A program made the position numbers and the translations under genes. Of a DNA stretch of 64,000 nt, positions 21,360 to 30,912 are shown piece by piece. The notes under the pieces were generated by a model that was not told the origin of the DNA, did not search any database, and saw nothing but the letters and a program-made list of their open reading frames with translations. Numbering within the stretch: the first letter of the stretch is position 1; each line of letters begins with the position of its first letter. The DNA comes from Puccinia triticina (Eukaryota > Basidiomycota > Pucciniomycetes > Pucciniales > Pucciniaceae), in NCBI RefSeq assembly GCF_026914185.1, contig NC_070561.1:6820001-6884000 (forward strand). Direction: 5' to 3'.

Positions 21360-21650
21360 CACTCGATGACTGGTCAATCCGGTCATTGAGAGGAGATGTG
21401 TGTCCTCTTGATGACCGGTACAGCCCGTTCATTGAGAGTTGTGCGTCCTCCCGAGGACCGGCCAGCTGTGCCGGTCATTGAGAGGTGGTGAATCCCCTAG
21501 ATGACCGGTATAGAATGGTCATCAAGAGCTGTACATCCTCCCGATGACCGGTCTGTACCGGTCATTGAGAGGTGGTGAGTCCCCTCAATGACTGGCACAG
21601 ACCGGTCATCAAAGGAGGGTACTGTACTGCTGAGTCCCCTCAATGTCCGG
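21360..21650. repeat. Hairpin minisatellite of the GACCGGTCAT family
   Basis: Units such as GATGACCGGT...ACCGGTCATTGAGAGG, closely similar to the array at 14280-15510, which lies in a different insertion. Adjoins the 40-bp GGCCGGT array. Confidence 0.85.
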
Positions 21651-21976
21651 TACCGGCCATTCATATATTTTTTTTGTGTACAATAGTCGGTTCGGCCGGG
21701 ACGGCCGTTGATACATGGATGTCTGGGGTTGGGGATATCAGGGGTTGTGTGCGGGAAGGAGCGGAGTATCACAGGCCTCCGGCTGTGTGATATGTGTGTC
21801 AGAGGAGCTATGTGGGGAGCTATAGTGTCCTAAATCTGGTCTTGGTTTAGCTCCCCAGATGGGTTTTCCTACTTTAGGGTAGCCTTTAGCGCCTCCGGTG
21901 GAGGAGCTAAATCGGATCTGGGGAGCTAAATTTGGTTTAGTCCCTTGATTTAGCTCCCGCGGTGGAGATGCTCTAA

Positions 21977-22339
21977 GGAGTCTGAAGCGTATATTGTTTT
22001 GATATTAGTCCAGATGGCATGCAGGTCCTGTTCGTTCTTGTTGTTGATGACACTAGTGAAGATTACATTTGAAATTGCTTCACTTAAAATGCTACAGGTC
22101 CTTAGGGCCCCTTGGAGTTCGTTTTTGTCTGGCTCTTTTGGCATTGGCTCATCAAGGTAGGATTCAAGGCGTCTAGGGCAGAGATGCATCTTGATTTTCC
22201 TTTCCCATAATGGAAAGTTGGTGCCGTCAAACTTCGGAACATTCACATGATCTTTATTGGTACTGTATGCGTCGTTCGGTTAAGCTGAGGGGGTTCTGTC
22301 TGCGTTATTGCTAAAGCCTTGGTTCCTCGTGACAGCCAT
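21977..22339 (-). pseudogene. Copia D gag, N-terminal part
   Basis: Starts at the ATG at 22339 (MAVTRNQGFSNNADRTPSA), with an in-frame TAA soon after, then VPKFDGTNFPLWERKIKMHL, the canonical copia Gag opening, and a helical stretch ending TIYASDSLE. The Harbinger-type element interrupts it at 21976. Confidence 0.85.
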
Positions 22340-22384
22340 CTCTGAATGCTTTCAGTTGCAAAGGTGAGGTAAATTCGAGCAAAT

Positions 22385-22398
22385 CAAGACTGTAAATC
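22385..22398 (-). other. Primer-binding site of Copia D, apparent tRNA-Tyr half-molecule type
   Basis: Directly next to the LTR end. The minus strand reads GATTTACAGTCTTG, complementary to CAAGACUGUAAAUC. That is the anticodon arm of a tRNA with GUA anticodon (Tyr) in its spliced form, recalled from yeast tRNA-Tyr. It parallels Drosophila copia, which primes with a 5' half of initiator tRNA-Met cut in the anticodon arm. Confidence 0.6.
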
Positions 22399-23183
22399 TA
22401 AAAAGATAGGAGCAACTGAAATGTTTGATTACTTGTCAGATGCGCTAAGTACATGATTTGAATCTAAATTAAAGCTATTTAATTGTTAAGATTCAAGTAC
22501 CTGAAAGCAGACAGAGATCTGCCTGAGTTTTTCTAAGGAGAAGATAGGGAGAATGGAGCGGTGGTTGTCGGTCTTGGAGCCGGGTCATTAATGACAAGAT
22601 CTGCAACTGCACCTGCATCAGTGTCTGTTTGTTTCTTCTCTTTTTCTGTTAGGGCTCACAAAGATACAACGCGGCTATCGTATGATCTTCGTTTTGTCTT
22701 GCCAGAGTCCTCCTGCGGTTTCCTGCGCTGCAGTTCAACCAGGCATCTTAGCTTGTCTGTCTAGTAGCTAGGTCTGGTCTGTATGTCTGGCTAACGTGCT
22801 TACAAGATGCTTTAGCTTCCGTGATTCCAGCAAGCAGCTTGTCTTGAGGTTTTGGTCCAAATCGTTCTGCTAGGGTTCTACGGTTGAACGATTCTAGGTC
22901 AGTCTTTGTTATAAGCCTTCCATTATCTAGTCTCTCATACTTACGAGTTTCTTGGTGCTGAGTGCTTCTCTGTTCTAGGTTCTACCAATGGCGTTGCGGC
23001 TGATCGTCTGGCTTCTGTTATTGTGGCGATACAATTAAGCTCTGCGTCTGGGTTAGGTCTGGACTGCGAAAGGGGCTTACCTGTCTTAGCAGCTGGGGCT
23101 GGGTCTAACCGCGCGAGCTTCCTCGGGGGTTGCTGCGGGTCTGGGTCTGGGTTTGGCTCTGGGCCTGATCCTGGATTCCTACA
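22399..23183 (-). repeat. Copia D 5' LTR (785 bp)
   Basis: Minus strand TGTAGGAATCC ... CTATCTTTTTA. It has the same length as the solo LTR at 42066-42850 and is very similar to it. The TTCTA next to its outer end is the same target site as in that copy. Confidence 0.88.
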
Positions 23184-23188
23184 TTCTA

Positions 23189-23845
23189 GTCTACCACGTA
23201 CAATAGCCACTTGAGACAGAAAAAAGACGACGGGTTGTCAGTCAGTGAAATCTGCGGGAAAACGTGGAGATGGTGTGTGGAGGAAGGGGGAAGGGACGGA
23301 CCCGTCGATCAAGAGATCAGTGCCCGTAGTGAACGAAGACGCGTCGCTGGCCAAATACAACGCGGCCCCGCTCAAGCCCGAAACATGGCTCATTCGTCCC
23401 ACCGGTCTAGACCACCGCAGCGAGATTTTGACAAAAATTGAGAACATCGGCCCGTCAAGTGGAAAGAAATGATTCTATTACTGAAGTCCTTTCAAACCAC
23501 ACTTTCTTCAAGAGGGGACTGTCGCGAAACAAAAAACGTCAGCAAGTTTGGAAGTCAAAAGAGGAGCAAGAGAAACGGGGCGAGACTGACTCGAATTTCT
23601 CGATCAGCAGGGTGTTCATGTACCCCGGCGAGATGGAGTTACAGCGGATCTTGTGGGGCGCCCATTCCCTGCACAGAGACGAGAGAAGATGTGAGCCAGA
23701 GAAGCTGGTGAGGCCTAGACGAAGGGACGTACGCAGCGAGGGATTTCATCAGATGGATGACGCCGGCTTTGCTTGCGTTATCTGAAGCATCCCGGACGGA
23801 ATCAAGTCAATCCCTCTGTTTTGTAAGCAGAGCATAGGGGGACGG
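23189..23845 (-). pseudogene. Short-chain dehydrogenase fragment, copy 1 (exons 7-11 only)
   Basis: Matches the 3' part of the intact gene at 54715-56310: exon 7 (NASKAGVIHLMKSLAA), exon 8 (EWAPHKIRCNSISPGYMNTL), exon 9 and exon 10 ([13 protein letters not shown]). The homology stops abruptly inside intron 6 (about 23845), so the nucleotide-binding half and the catalytic Ser are missing. The donor after exon 9 is mutated from GTCAGT to TTCAGT. Exon 10 has substitutions in the [11 protein letters not shown] region. It cannot make an enzyme. Confidence 0.88.
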
Positions 23846-24065
23846 AGGCTGGCACAAAAAGATTCGGGAAATCTTGTTGCAAGGTGTGTTTTTCTTTCAT
23901 GCAGACATTTCCAATTGACGCAAATTGATTAGAAAGATGGGTACTTTTAGAGAAGGATTATGCGTAGAAGACGGGATTTAAGGAGATACAACAAAGATGG
24001 CAAGATGATACACATATAGAACATGAAAATTAAGGGATTTTGTTGGTTTATCGTATAGCGGGAGA

Positions 24066-24500
24066 TTAGGCCTGAAACACAAGGTGCGCAGCGTGTGTCA
24101 ATATTAGCATCCCACAAAGAAGTTGCACTAGGCAAAGAGGAAAGAAGCAGAGATGACGAACCGAGTGGTCATGAGTGTGGTGTTGGGCGTCCGAAGCGTC
24201 CTTCTTGAACAGCCCGCCCCCGAGATAAGGGAAGCCCATTCCCCAGGAGCCGTAGGGACTAAGCAAGCCGTAGTTGGCCAGCGGGCTCATCCCGAACAGG
24301 CCCAAGCTGTCCAGCCCCAGCCCCAGGCCCAGGCCCATGTCGTACCCGCCGCAGAATCCGGCGAGCGTGCCGTAGCACTTCGAGTCCGATTGACCTTTGC
24401 CGGCTTGGGCAGCGACGTCCGCCCGCGGAGCTAGAACCGGTGCGGATGCGACGGTCTGGAGGAGGGCCAGGAGACAAGCGACTGAGAAGATGCACTGCAT
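24066..24500 (-). CDS. Small secreted Gly/Leu/Tyr-rich protein, copy E3
   Basis: 144 codons from the ATG at 24500. Cys pair in the short-spacing form (CYGTLAGFC), Gly-Leu stretch GLGLGLGLDS, and GMGFPYLGGGLF in the aromatic segment. The upstream TATA-like box is altered to CTACATAAAG (about 24624-24633, minus strand), unlike the other copies, so expression may be weaker. A downstream stretch WDANIDTRC, conserved among paralogues, is present in another frame. The head-to-head partner is E4. Confidence 0.8.
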   Translation of the reverse strand: MQCIFSVACLLALLQTVASAPVLAPRADVAAQAGKGQSDSKCYGTLAGFCGGYDMGLGLGLGLDSLGLFGMSPLANYGLLSPYGSWGMGFPYLGGGLFKKDASDAQHHTHDHSVRHLCFFPLCLVQLLCGMLILTHAAHLVFQA

Positions 24501-25352
24501 GGTGGGTTTCGTGGGTTTGGAGGTGGGTAGCACGGTTTTGGTTGCGGAGGTGGATTATGGGTGGAGTCGAGTGTCTGGATCTGTGGGTGATGAGAGGAGG
24601 CGACTGGGCGGCCATCAAGCTTCCTTTATGTAGCTTTCTGGCCATGCTTGACGAGTCCCTTCCCACTAGGATTCCATATCCCGGGTTTCTCCAAGACCAA
24701 CCGCCCGGCCAGATTTCCTTTCCACGCCGCGACTGAGTGGAATTTCTCATACACGGAGTGTGTGAAGGAAACACGCCTCTGTGGTTTATCGGTGTCCGAT
24801 GTTGACACAAGATGGCTTCGCGGGACCAATCGGATCCATCGGCGGCGGCCGGCTTCTCATCCTCACCCATTCATGAACACCACAAGTTGACGGACACTCC
24901 ATCCGCCACCGCTATACGAATCATGTGCCCTCGATTCCACGAGGCCGAAGCGGGTTCGTGTGGACATTGGTGCAAGCTTGAGACTGCGACGGTGGACTGA
25001 ACAGCGCGCTTTTATCGGCGCGGCCGGCTCCCAAGACCAAAAACACCAGGAGATTCCGCCCTTATGGCTAGTTGGTACACAGGGCACATGGGAAATTCTA
25101 CCACTCGCACAGTAAAGAACTGTGAACCATACACCTTCAGAACAGCTTCAGCTGAAGGTGACGTGTGATCCCGGCGGCAGGCCGATGGCGGTGAGTGGGC
25201 GAATATGGCAGCCGAAAGCTATATAAAGGGAAGCTTGATGGGCTCCCAGTCGCCTCCTCTCATCATCCACAGATCCATACACTCGACTCCACCCATAATC
25301 CACCTCCGCAACCAAAACCGTCTTACCCACCTCCAAACCCACCAAGCCCACC
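24501..25352. promoter_or_regulatory. Shared intergenic region of the E3/E4 pair
   Basis: 852 bp. The E4-side TATA box CTATATAAAG is at 25219-25228; the E3 side is mutated. The centre is in the opposite orientation to that of the E1/E2 region: the block CCGATAAAAGCGCGCTGTTC faces the other gene. The unit's centre has thus flipped relative to its arms. Confidence 0.6.
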
Positions 25353-25807
25353 ATGCAGTGCATCTTCTCATTTGCTTGTCTCCTGGCCCTCCTCCAGACC
25401 GTCGCATCCACCCCGGTTCTTTCCCCACGGGCGGACGTCGCTGCCCAAGCCGGCAAAGGCCAATCGGACTCGAAGTGCTACGGCATGCTTGCAGCCGGAT
25501 TCTGCGGCGGGTACGACATGGGCCTGGGCCTGGGGCTGGGGCTGGACAGCGTCGGCCTGTTCGGGATGAGCCCGCTGCTCAACTACGGCTTGCTTAGTCC
25601 CTACGGCTCCTGGGGAATGGGCTATCCTTATCTCGGGGGCGGACTGTTCAAGAAGGACGCTTCGGACGCCCAGCAAAACGCTCATGATCACTCGGTTCGT
25701 CGTCCCCTCATCTTTTCTCTCTGCCTCGACCATTGCAGTGGGATGCCAATATTGACACACGCTGCATCCCTTTCCGTCCATCAGGCCTAATCTCCCGCTA
25801 TAATTGA
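25353..25807 (+). CDS. Small secreted Gly/Leu/Tyr-rich protein, copy E4, with a possible short intron
   Basis: Signal peptide variant MQCIFSFACLLALLQ. Cys pair in long-spacing form (CYGMLAAGFC). Two models are possible. Unspliced, the frame runs 25353-25790 (145 codons). Spliced, exon 1 (25353-25694, 114 whole codons) and a 44-nt GTTCGT...TTGCAG intron lead to exon 2 (25739-25807), ending in WDANIDTRC and SGLISRYN. The exon 2 peptide is kept in E6 and E8, which favours splicing, but 44 nt is shorter than the SDR introns (50-90 nt). Confidence 0.8.
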
Positions 25808-26527
25808 CACACGCCACCCACCTTTTTTTTCAGGCCTAATCTTAATCCACTATACGATAAATCACCGAAATCACTAAATTTTCATGTTCTATATCTGTAT
25901 CATCAGGCCCTCTTTGTAGTAATCTCCTTAGATCCCGTCATCCTCACATAATTCTCTGCTTGAGAACTCAACTAAACACCATATTTCCTAATCAGATCCC
26001 AATTGTGAATGTCTTTGTGGCAAAAAAGTGTTGATTGCAATCCGCTTTCTGCATTCTTTTCTATTAGTCTCCACGGTGCTCAAAAGACATATCATGGGCC
26101 ATCGTCGAGCGTGGACCAGCGGGGCCATTGCCGCTTCTACAGCGGCGGCCATCAGCCGCCACCCGGAGCTGCGGCCCCTGCGGCCGCCGCCGCCTCCACA
26201 CCTGCCGCAACATGCAGGACCCTCGCCAGCGTCTACACCGTGAGATGGGAGCCAGCATGTGTATGAGCCATCTTTTAAGACCCCTGCATCCTCATCACAC
26301 ATGTGCTTGAGCCCGTATCTTCACAAGCAGTGAGCAATCATCATTGGATCCTATGTCTGTACCATCCATCCATGTTTCATGTATCCTCCTGCATCGGCAA
26401 ATGGCAATCTTGGACAGGGCCGCACCACTGTCTTTGAGAATAAGCTTCATTAACCTCATCTATGTATATAAATATGCTTATGCGTGAAACACGGAGAAAG
26501 GAAAAAGAAAAACAGGCAACACAAAAG
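25808..26527. other. Downstream linker of E4
   Basis: Shared with the other units. It contains the inverted copy of the E3 3' flank, the putative 172-nt exon (26068-26239), a CATCTTTTAAGACCCCTGC block, and a TATAAATATGCTTATGCG segment near 26468. It is broken at 26528 by the gypsy element and resumes at 37752. Confidence 0.7.
26068..26239 (+). other. Putative conserved 172-nt exon
   Basis: Bounded by a CTATTAG acceptor and a GTGAGA donor. Units at 40804-40975 and 54038-54209 keep the same borders and total length, and differ by 3-base indels that cancel out. All three frames are open, so the frame is undecided. One reads SSVDQRGHCRFYSGGHQPPP and would meet a TGA directly after the next acceptor (AAGCAG, about 26329). 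It could be a last coding exon of E4 or a separate gene. Confidence 0.45.
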
Positions 26528-27175
26528 TGTAACGTTTTCTTTGTTACTGATAATCATGCAAAGATGAAGCTGATTAATGATCGGAGAATGGTCCTTATCA
26601 TGCTAAGAACCACTAACATCTTTCACAAGTTTTTTCCTTTCTTTAATTGTGAAGGTTTCATCTGAGGGTCTGAGTGTATTGTTATAAACCCGGTTGTCTT
26701 TCATTCCGTTGTTTCCTCTTTTCTTTTTCCTCATTGCAATATTCTTTGTTCTTTGTTATCATTATCATTTGGTTGTGTAATCTCAGCTTTTATCAAAACC
26801 TCCTTTCAAGAGTCTATTCTTTGCTCCGAAGATAGACTATTGTGTTTTGCTTAATGGTTGGACTTCAAGAGCGAAGTTGAGTGCTATAGTTATGGGATTT
26901 TCTGGCACAGCCCCAGTTTAATCTCCATCATTCTGCCATACAGAGCCTGCCTGTACCAAAGTGAAAATGATCATGATGATCTTTATTTCACAATGTGAGG
27001 CAAAAAAAAAAAAATAGAATTACGGAATGCCATGATTTGTGCACAGCAACAGGACCATCCGTCCAAGCATTCTACAAAACACAATACCTCTAATACATCT
27101 GAAAATAGGCGACGGGTTCTCTTGAATTTCGTTCATAGCCACTTAAGAGGTAAGAGTATTAGGTGGGCCCTCACA
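26528..27175 (+). repeat. Gypsy 5' LTR (648 bp)
   Basis: TGTAACGTTTTC ... GGTGGGCCCTCACA. About 245 bp longer than the 3' LTR, which has lost an internal block between TAGACTA and CCT(A/C)TAATACATC. Includes a 12-13 base A run near 27003. Confidence 0.9.
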
Positions 27176-27423
27176 ATTATATTGCGATCTTCAACCTTAG
27201 ATTCCATACATTTAAATTTTTGGCTATCTTTGGTTTATCCAATCTTATTTCTTTTTCTCAAGTTATAAATTGTTTGATTCAAGTTTTGCTCCTCTCTTTA
27301 TTGACATTCTAAAATTAAGCTATACATTATCTTCGCCTCATCATCATCCTCATAATCAATTTTCATCACTTCTATATTCAAATATTTCAAATCAAGCTTC
27401 CAATAAAACACAAAGTTATAAAC

Positions 27424-28208
27424 ATGTCCGATAACTCTTCTCCACAACTTCCTCTTTGCATGTCATTACCCCCGTCCCCAAACCCTAATTCTTTCACACA
27501 TCTCGCCGGTCAATCCTACGTGACGCCTTTCCAAAGCCCTCTTCCGAATTTTACGGTTTCGGACGATGCACAACAATCCCTTCCTCCGCTCGGCCCATTT
27601 CCAGACGGTTTTGAACCTCGACCAATTGATTCTTTGCCAATTTTGAATTCGCCAGGTCCACATTGAGGATCTGCGTTAAATCAACTGGAGGAGGACGTCT
27701 CGGGGTTGATTTGGATGTCAACAAGCTTCCAGATAGAGATCAAACAATTTTTGCTAACTCACAAGCCATTGCGTCTCTCCAAGCTCAAGCCAGGCGAAAT
27801 GACAAAACAATTCCCAGGAACAATGAGACGATCAAGGACTTGTCTCAATTGTTGGTTTTTGCAAAGGAATTTATTCCAATGAAGCTCCATTATTCTCAGG
27901 AGTTTTTACAGGTCTGAAATACGGTTGATACCATCATTAATTCCATCAATTCTCGTTTGACCGTTTTGGAGGATCCCGTGTTTCATAAGAATATAGTACA
28001 GTCTCATCCCAAACCTCCACATTTTTCTCATATTTATTTTTTGGGAAACATTAAAGAAACTTACAGATTTTGTGCAACTATGAGGGACACTTTTGCCCAA
28101 TTTCCAAATAGCTTTTCTTCCGAACAACAAAAGATTCTATGGATTACTTCTTATTTTAGAGCTGCGTCAAGAAATTTAGGCAAGGATTGTTATTATCAAG
28201 ACAACTGG
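27424..28208 (+). pseudogene. Gypsy gag, disrupted
   Basis: Starts MSDNSSPQLPLCMSLPPSPN with a Pro-rich N-terminus. Helical gag sequence follows in a second frame (DRDQTIFANSQAIASLQAQA), then FPNSFSSEQQKILWITSYFR, a Ty3/gypsy gag box. There is a frameshift near 27690 and a TGA at 27915-27917. At about 28208 it runs directly into integrase sequence. Confidence 0.8.
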
Positions 28209-28809
28209 GATAGGTGTTTAGACATGGCGGAATTATCTATAAACAATTTGGACTCGGCAAGTTTGGGTGTTTCTCCATTTTTCTTTTCTTATGGTCATCA
28301 TCCAAAATTTAATATAATGACTGAATCATTGGGGAATAAGGATTTAGACAAATTTTTTGTTGGCATTGCAGTTGACACAGGAAAAAGCAATGGAGTGCCT
28401 GGTTTTGGCGCGGAATAAACAAGCAGCATATTATAATGTGAAGAAGAAGCCGGCACCGGTGTATTCAGAAGGAGAAATGGTGTTGCTTTTGTGTAAGTTT
28501 ATTCAGTCAAGGCGTTTAAATTCTAAATTAGATTACAGGTATATTGGTCCTTTTGCGGTAAAGAAGATGGTAGGTACGGATGCGGTAGAGTTAGACATTA
28601 AAAAGGAATACCCTAAATTACATCCTGTTTTCAATGTCTCGCTGATTGTTAGATATGTTCATCCAAATAGTGTCTTGGATCGTGGCGTCGTTGATGGTAT
28701 AAAGGATAAGTATTATAAAGATGAAGAAGTGGTTGACTGGTCGTTGATGAAGGCAATTTTGGATGTAAGGTCTCAAAGGAAGGGTAAGTTTCAGTTTTTA
28801 ATTTCTTGG
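28209..28809 (+). pseudogene. Gypsy integrase C-terminus and start of chromodomain
   Basis: DMAELSINNLDSASLGVSPF and FFSYGHHPKF are the gypsy integrase segment after the catalytic core. Then, after a frameshift near 28360, come KQAAYYNVKKKP, the GPF/Y box (YRYIGPFAVKKMVG) and YPKLHPVFNVSLI. The chromodomain begins VVDWSLMKAILDVRSQRKGK and FQFLISW, and is cut at 28809; its other half is at 32598. Confidence 0.88.
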
Positions 28810-29482
28810 GCGCTTCCCGGGAGCGTAGCAGGAGGGGGGCAGAGTCCAAGGCGCGGCGGCAGTGGAGTCTTCAAGGGGCACGGGCGCGCGGCACAGCGCG
28901 GCGCGCAGCCAGGGCTCCCGCAAGCGGAGCCCAAACCTAGACGATAGTGGACGACCGGTACCGGCCGGCAGCAAACGCCACGGAACCAGCACCAATGCTC
29001 AGGACACCGACGACTAACACCGCTCAGCTTGCGCAAGAAATCCCGGCGGGATTTTTTGCGACTAGCAACAGCTAACTCGGAACAACGAATTCGCGAAACT
29101 ACGCTGATCACACCTAACCGCTAGACCTTTGCCAAAGGGCGGGATTTTCGTCGAGAATTTTTTTTTATTTGCTAAGACTGCCAAGAGCATGAGTAATATA
29201 ACTAACAGTATCTCCAACTTGGCAGCAGTACCGGCGACGGGAGACAGATCGCAGGCATTAACGGCCCCCAGGGCAAGATTCAAAGGGACGACGAGGAGAA
29301 GTCACACTTGGTCGTTGTCGAAGGCTCCGGAAGGAGGAAAGGGAACGAAAGGGGAACGGCGGAAGGGACAGAATACTTGTGGAAGTTGTAGGAGAGGGAA
29401 GAGGCGAACGGGTCCAGCGGTCCAGCGCTGGGAACGGGTAAGCACTTTGTTGCATAGGTCGAAGCGGATAGAACAAGAGGGG

Positions 29483-29690
29483 AAATGAGACTGTGATATC
29501 TGCGGCGCTTGCACCGTTTAGCAGATAATCCAGTAGGAGTAGACAACATTGGGGGTACGGAGGCGAATAGAATGAGAAAGGAAAAGGAAATGAGACTGCG
29601 ATATCTGTGGCGCTTACACCGTTTAGCAGATAATCCAGTAGGAGTAGATGGGATTGCGGGTACAAAGCAGGAAGGAGGAAGGAGATTAGA
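29483..29690 (+). repeat. 105-bp tandem repeat, two degenerate copies
   Basis: Copies start AAATGAGACTG at 29483 and 29588 and share a frame reading LHRLADNPVGVD. No function recognised. Confidence 0.75.
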
Positions 29691-30484
29691 CGTACAAGAG
29701 GCGGTGCTGGAAATTTAGGTTGGAGATAAGGATAGCGGGGGAAGCGGAAGGACGTATGGCTCAGGCGGATCGTTTTATCAGATTGTGTGGGGCCAGGGGG
29801 AACAACGGTTGACGGGAGCATCAATCAACCGAACATCAATCGACCAAACGGGGAAACTCATCAACCACAAAAGGTAAACCCTTAGACCCCTTCGCTAGTC
29901 ACGCGCAAGCTCCAACCTACCGACATCCCTCCCCAACCTCAATCATCTAACCCAACTTCTCATTGATCCCGGGCATCTCCACCTCCAGCAACCAACCACG
30001 TAGGGCCCAGTACATCACTATAAGCTAGGACCTGATACGACAAACAGGACCGGGAAGACGGCGGCGCGCAGGGCGGAAGCAGGAGCGGCAGCGGTAGCAA
30101 TGAACAGAGGGGAGGAGGACACGGCGTGGGAGGGGGAACGGAGGAGGAAGGGCGGGCAGAAGGTCCAATAGAAGGGAAATATTGGTTGGCGGGTTTTTAA
30201 TCCCCATGATTATTGGGGTCATTGTTAGACATCATCTGTGTAGTGACTGTCTTCTAAGGGGCCTTAGTTGAATCAATCAATTGGCTGCTGTTTTGGCAGG
30301 TAACCCATAACAGACCAGCGAGATCAAAGGAGGTCGGAGAGAAGAGGAAGCTAAGGGATATGGAAACTTGAAGCTGATTGGGAATTGATTGTAAATAATT
30401 AAACCCCTTCCGGAAACTGTGTTGTCGGCCTTGAGGGCAGAAGGAGACGGGGGTTATACTTGTGGATATCTTCTTGTTTCTCAC

Positions 30485-30912
30485 CTCACTGCACTTGATT
30501 AAGGGACCAGGAAACTGGTTATTGATGACTAGCATAGTCCTGGTGAAATTCAGGAGATCAGAAAAGACCACAAGCAACATATAGCGCAGCAAAATGATGG
30601 CTCACTTGCTAAAGCCATCTGGTGCACCGACGGTATTTCTTTCACAACCAAGTCAAGGAGATCAAAAAAAAAAAAAATCAGTATTTAGGTCGTTAGGTAC
30701 TCGTGAAGCTCATAGATATATATCCGCACCAAACTCACTCACGTAACGTGGAAGTTGTAATTCCGGGTCTGGCGCGTGGCCGCGAATTTGAAGTCGTGCG
30801 AAGACAGATAAAGCTCAGGATGATTGAACTGGACCAACCCAACGTTTGAGCAAAGAAAGAAAAAGAATGCTAAGCAGAAGTTGAACCATATCAACGACCT
30901 TGACGGGACCAT
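30485..30912 (-). pseudogene. Multicopper oxidase 5' fragment (exons 1-3)
   Basis: ATG at 30912 opens a signal peptide (MVPSRSLIWFNFCLAFFFFL). Exon 1 (30743-30912) continues LYLSSHDFKF and TRQTRNYNFHVT. Exon 2 (30606-30638) and exon 3 (30485-30539) then give NTVGAPDGFSK and TMLVINNQFPGPLIKCSE, the N-terminal cupredoxin motif of laccase/ferroxidase-type enzymes. Exons join in frame over GTGAGT/AAAG, GTGAGC/CCAG and a final GTGAGA donor. No later exon, and none of the copper-ligand HxH motifs, is found. A gene fragment carried in the transposon-derived insert. Confidence 0.82.

Larger units (their letters stand above)
20611..21973. mobile_element. Harbinger-type non-autonomous element (1363 bp) with hairpin minisatellites
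   Basis: Terminal inverted repeats GAGCATCTCCACCG and CGGTGGAGATGCTC, flanked by TAA (20608-20610 and 21974-21976). A 3-bp TAA duplication is the hallmark of PIF/Harbinger. Excision with one TAA rejoins copia gag. Subterminal repeats of TTTAGCTCCC type occur at the right end. The body is two minisatellites (20826-21350 and 21360-21650). There is no transposase, so it would depend on one in trans. Confidence 0.88.
10032..23183 (-). mobile_element. Copia D, old nested Ty1/copia element (minus strand)
   Basis: Minus-strand order from right to left: LTR (22399-23183), primer site, gag, protease, integrase, RT, RNase H, pol tail, LTR (10032-10817). Both ends belong to one LTR family of 785-786 bp, but they differ at many positions, so the element is either old or a composite of two insertions. 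The right end abuts TTCTA (23184-23188), a target duplication known from the solo LTR at 42066. The left junction lacks TTCTA and instead truncates the E2 flank. Nested in it are 10995-16050, 18186-19120 and 20611-21973. Confidence 0.72.

Noticed and set aside
23023..23214. Plus-strand Gly-rich frame in the copia LTRs (10.7, 23.0 and 42.7 kb)
   Set aside because: Antisense of the Pro-rich LTR start; the minus-strand reading connects to pol and is the better explanation.
23211..23785. Plus-strand open frames over the SDR fragments and at 54684-55256
   Set aside because: Antisense of SDR exons; the intact minus-strand gene with consistent splice sites explains the conservation.
27003..27014. 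A-run in the gypsy 5' LTR as evidence for a LINE or SINE tail
   Set aside because: It lies inside a TG...CA LTR with a defined target duplication; simple homopolymer.
29258..29824. 188-codon minus-strand frame rich in Pro, Ser and Leu at 29.3-29.8 kb
   Set aside because: It spans a 105-bp tandem repeat and GC-skewed sequence, with competing frames on both strands; no recognisable domain.
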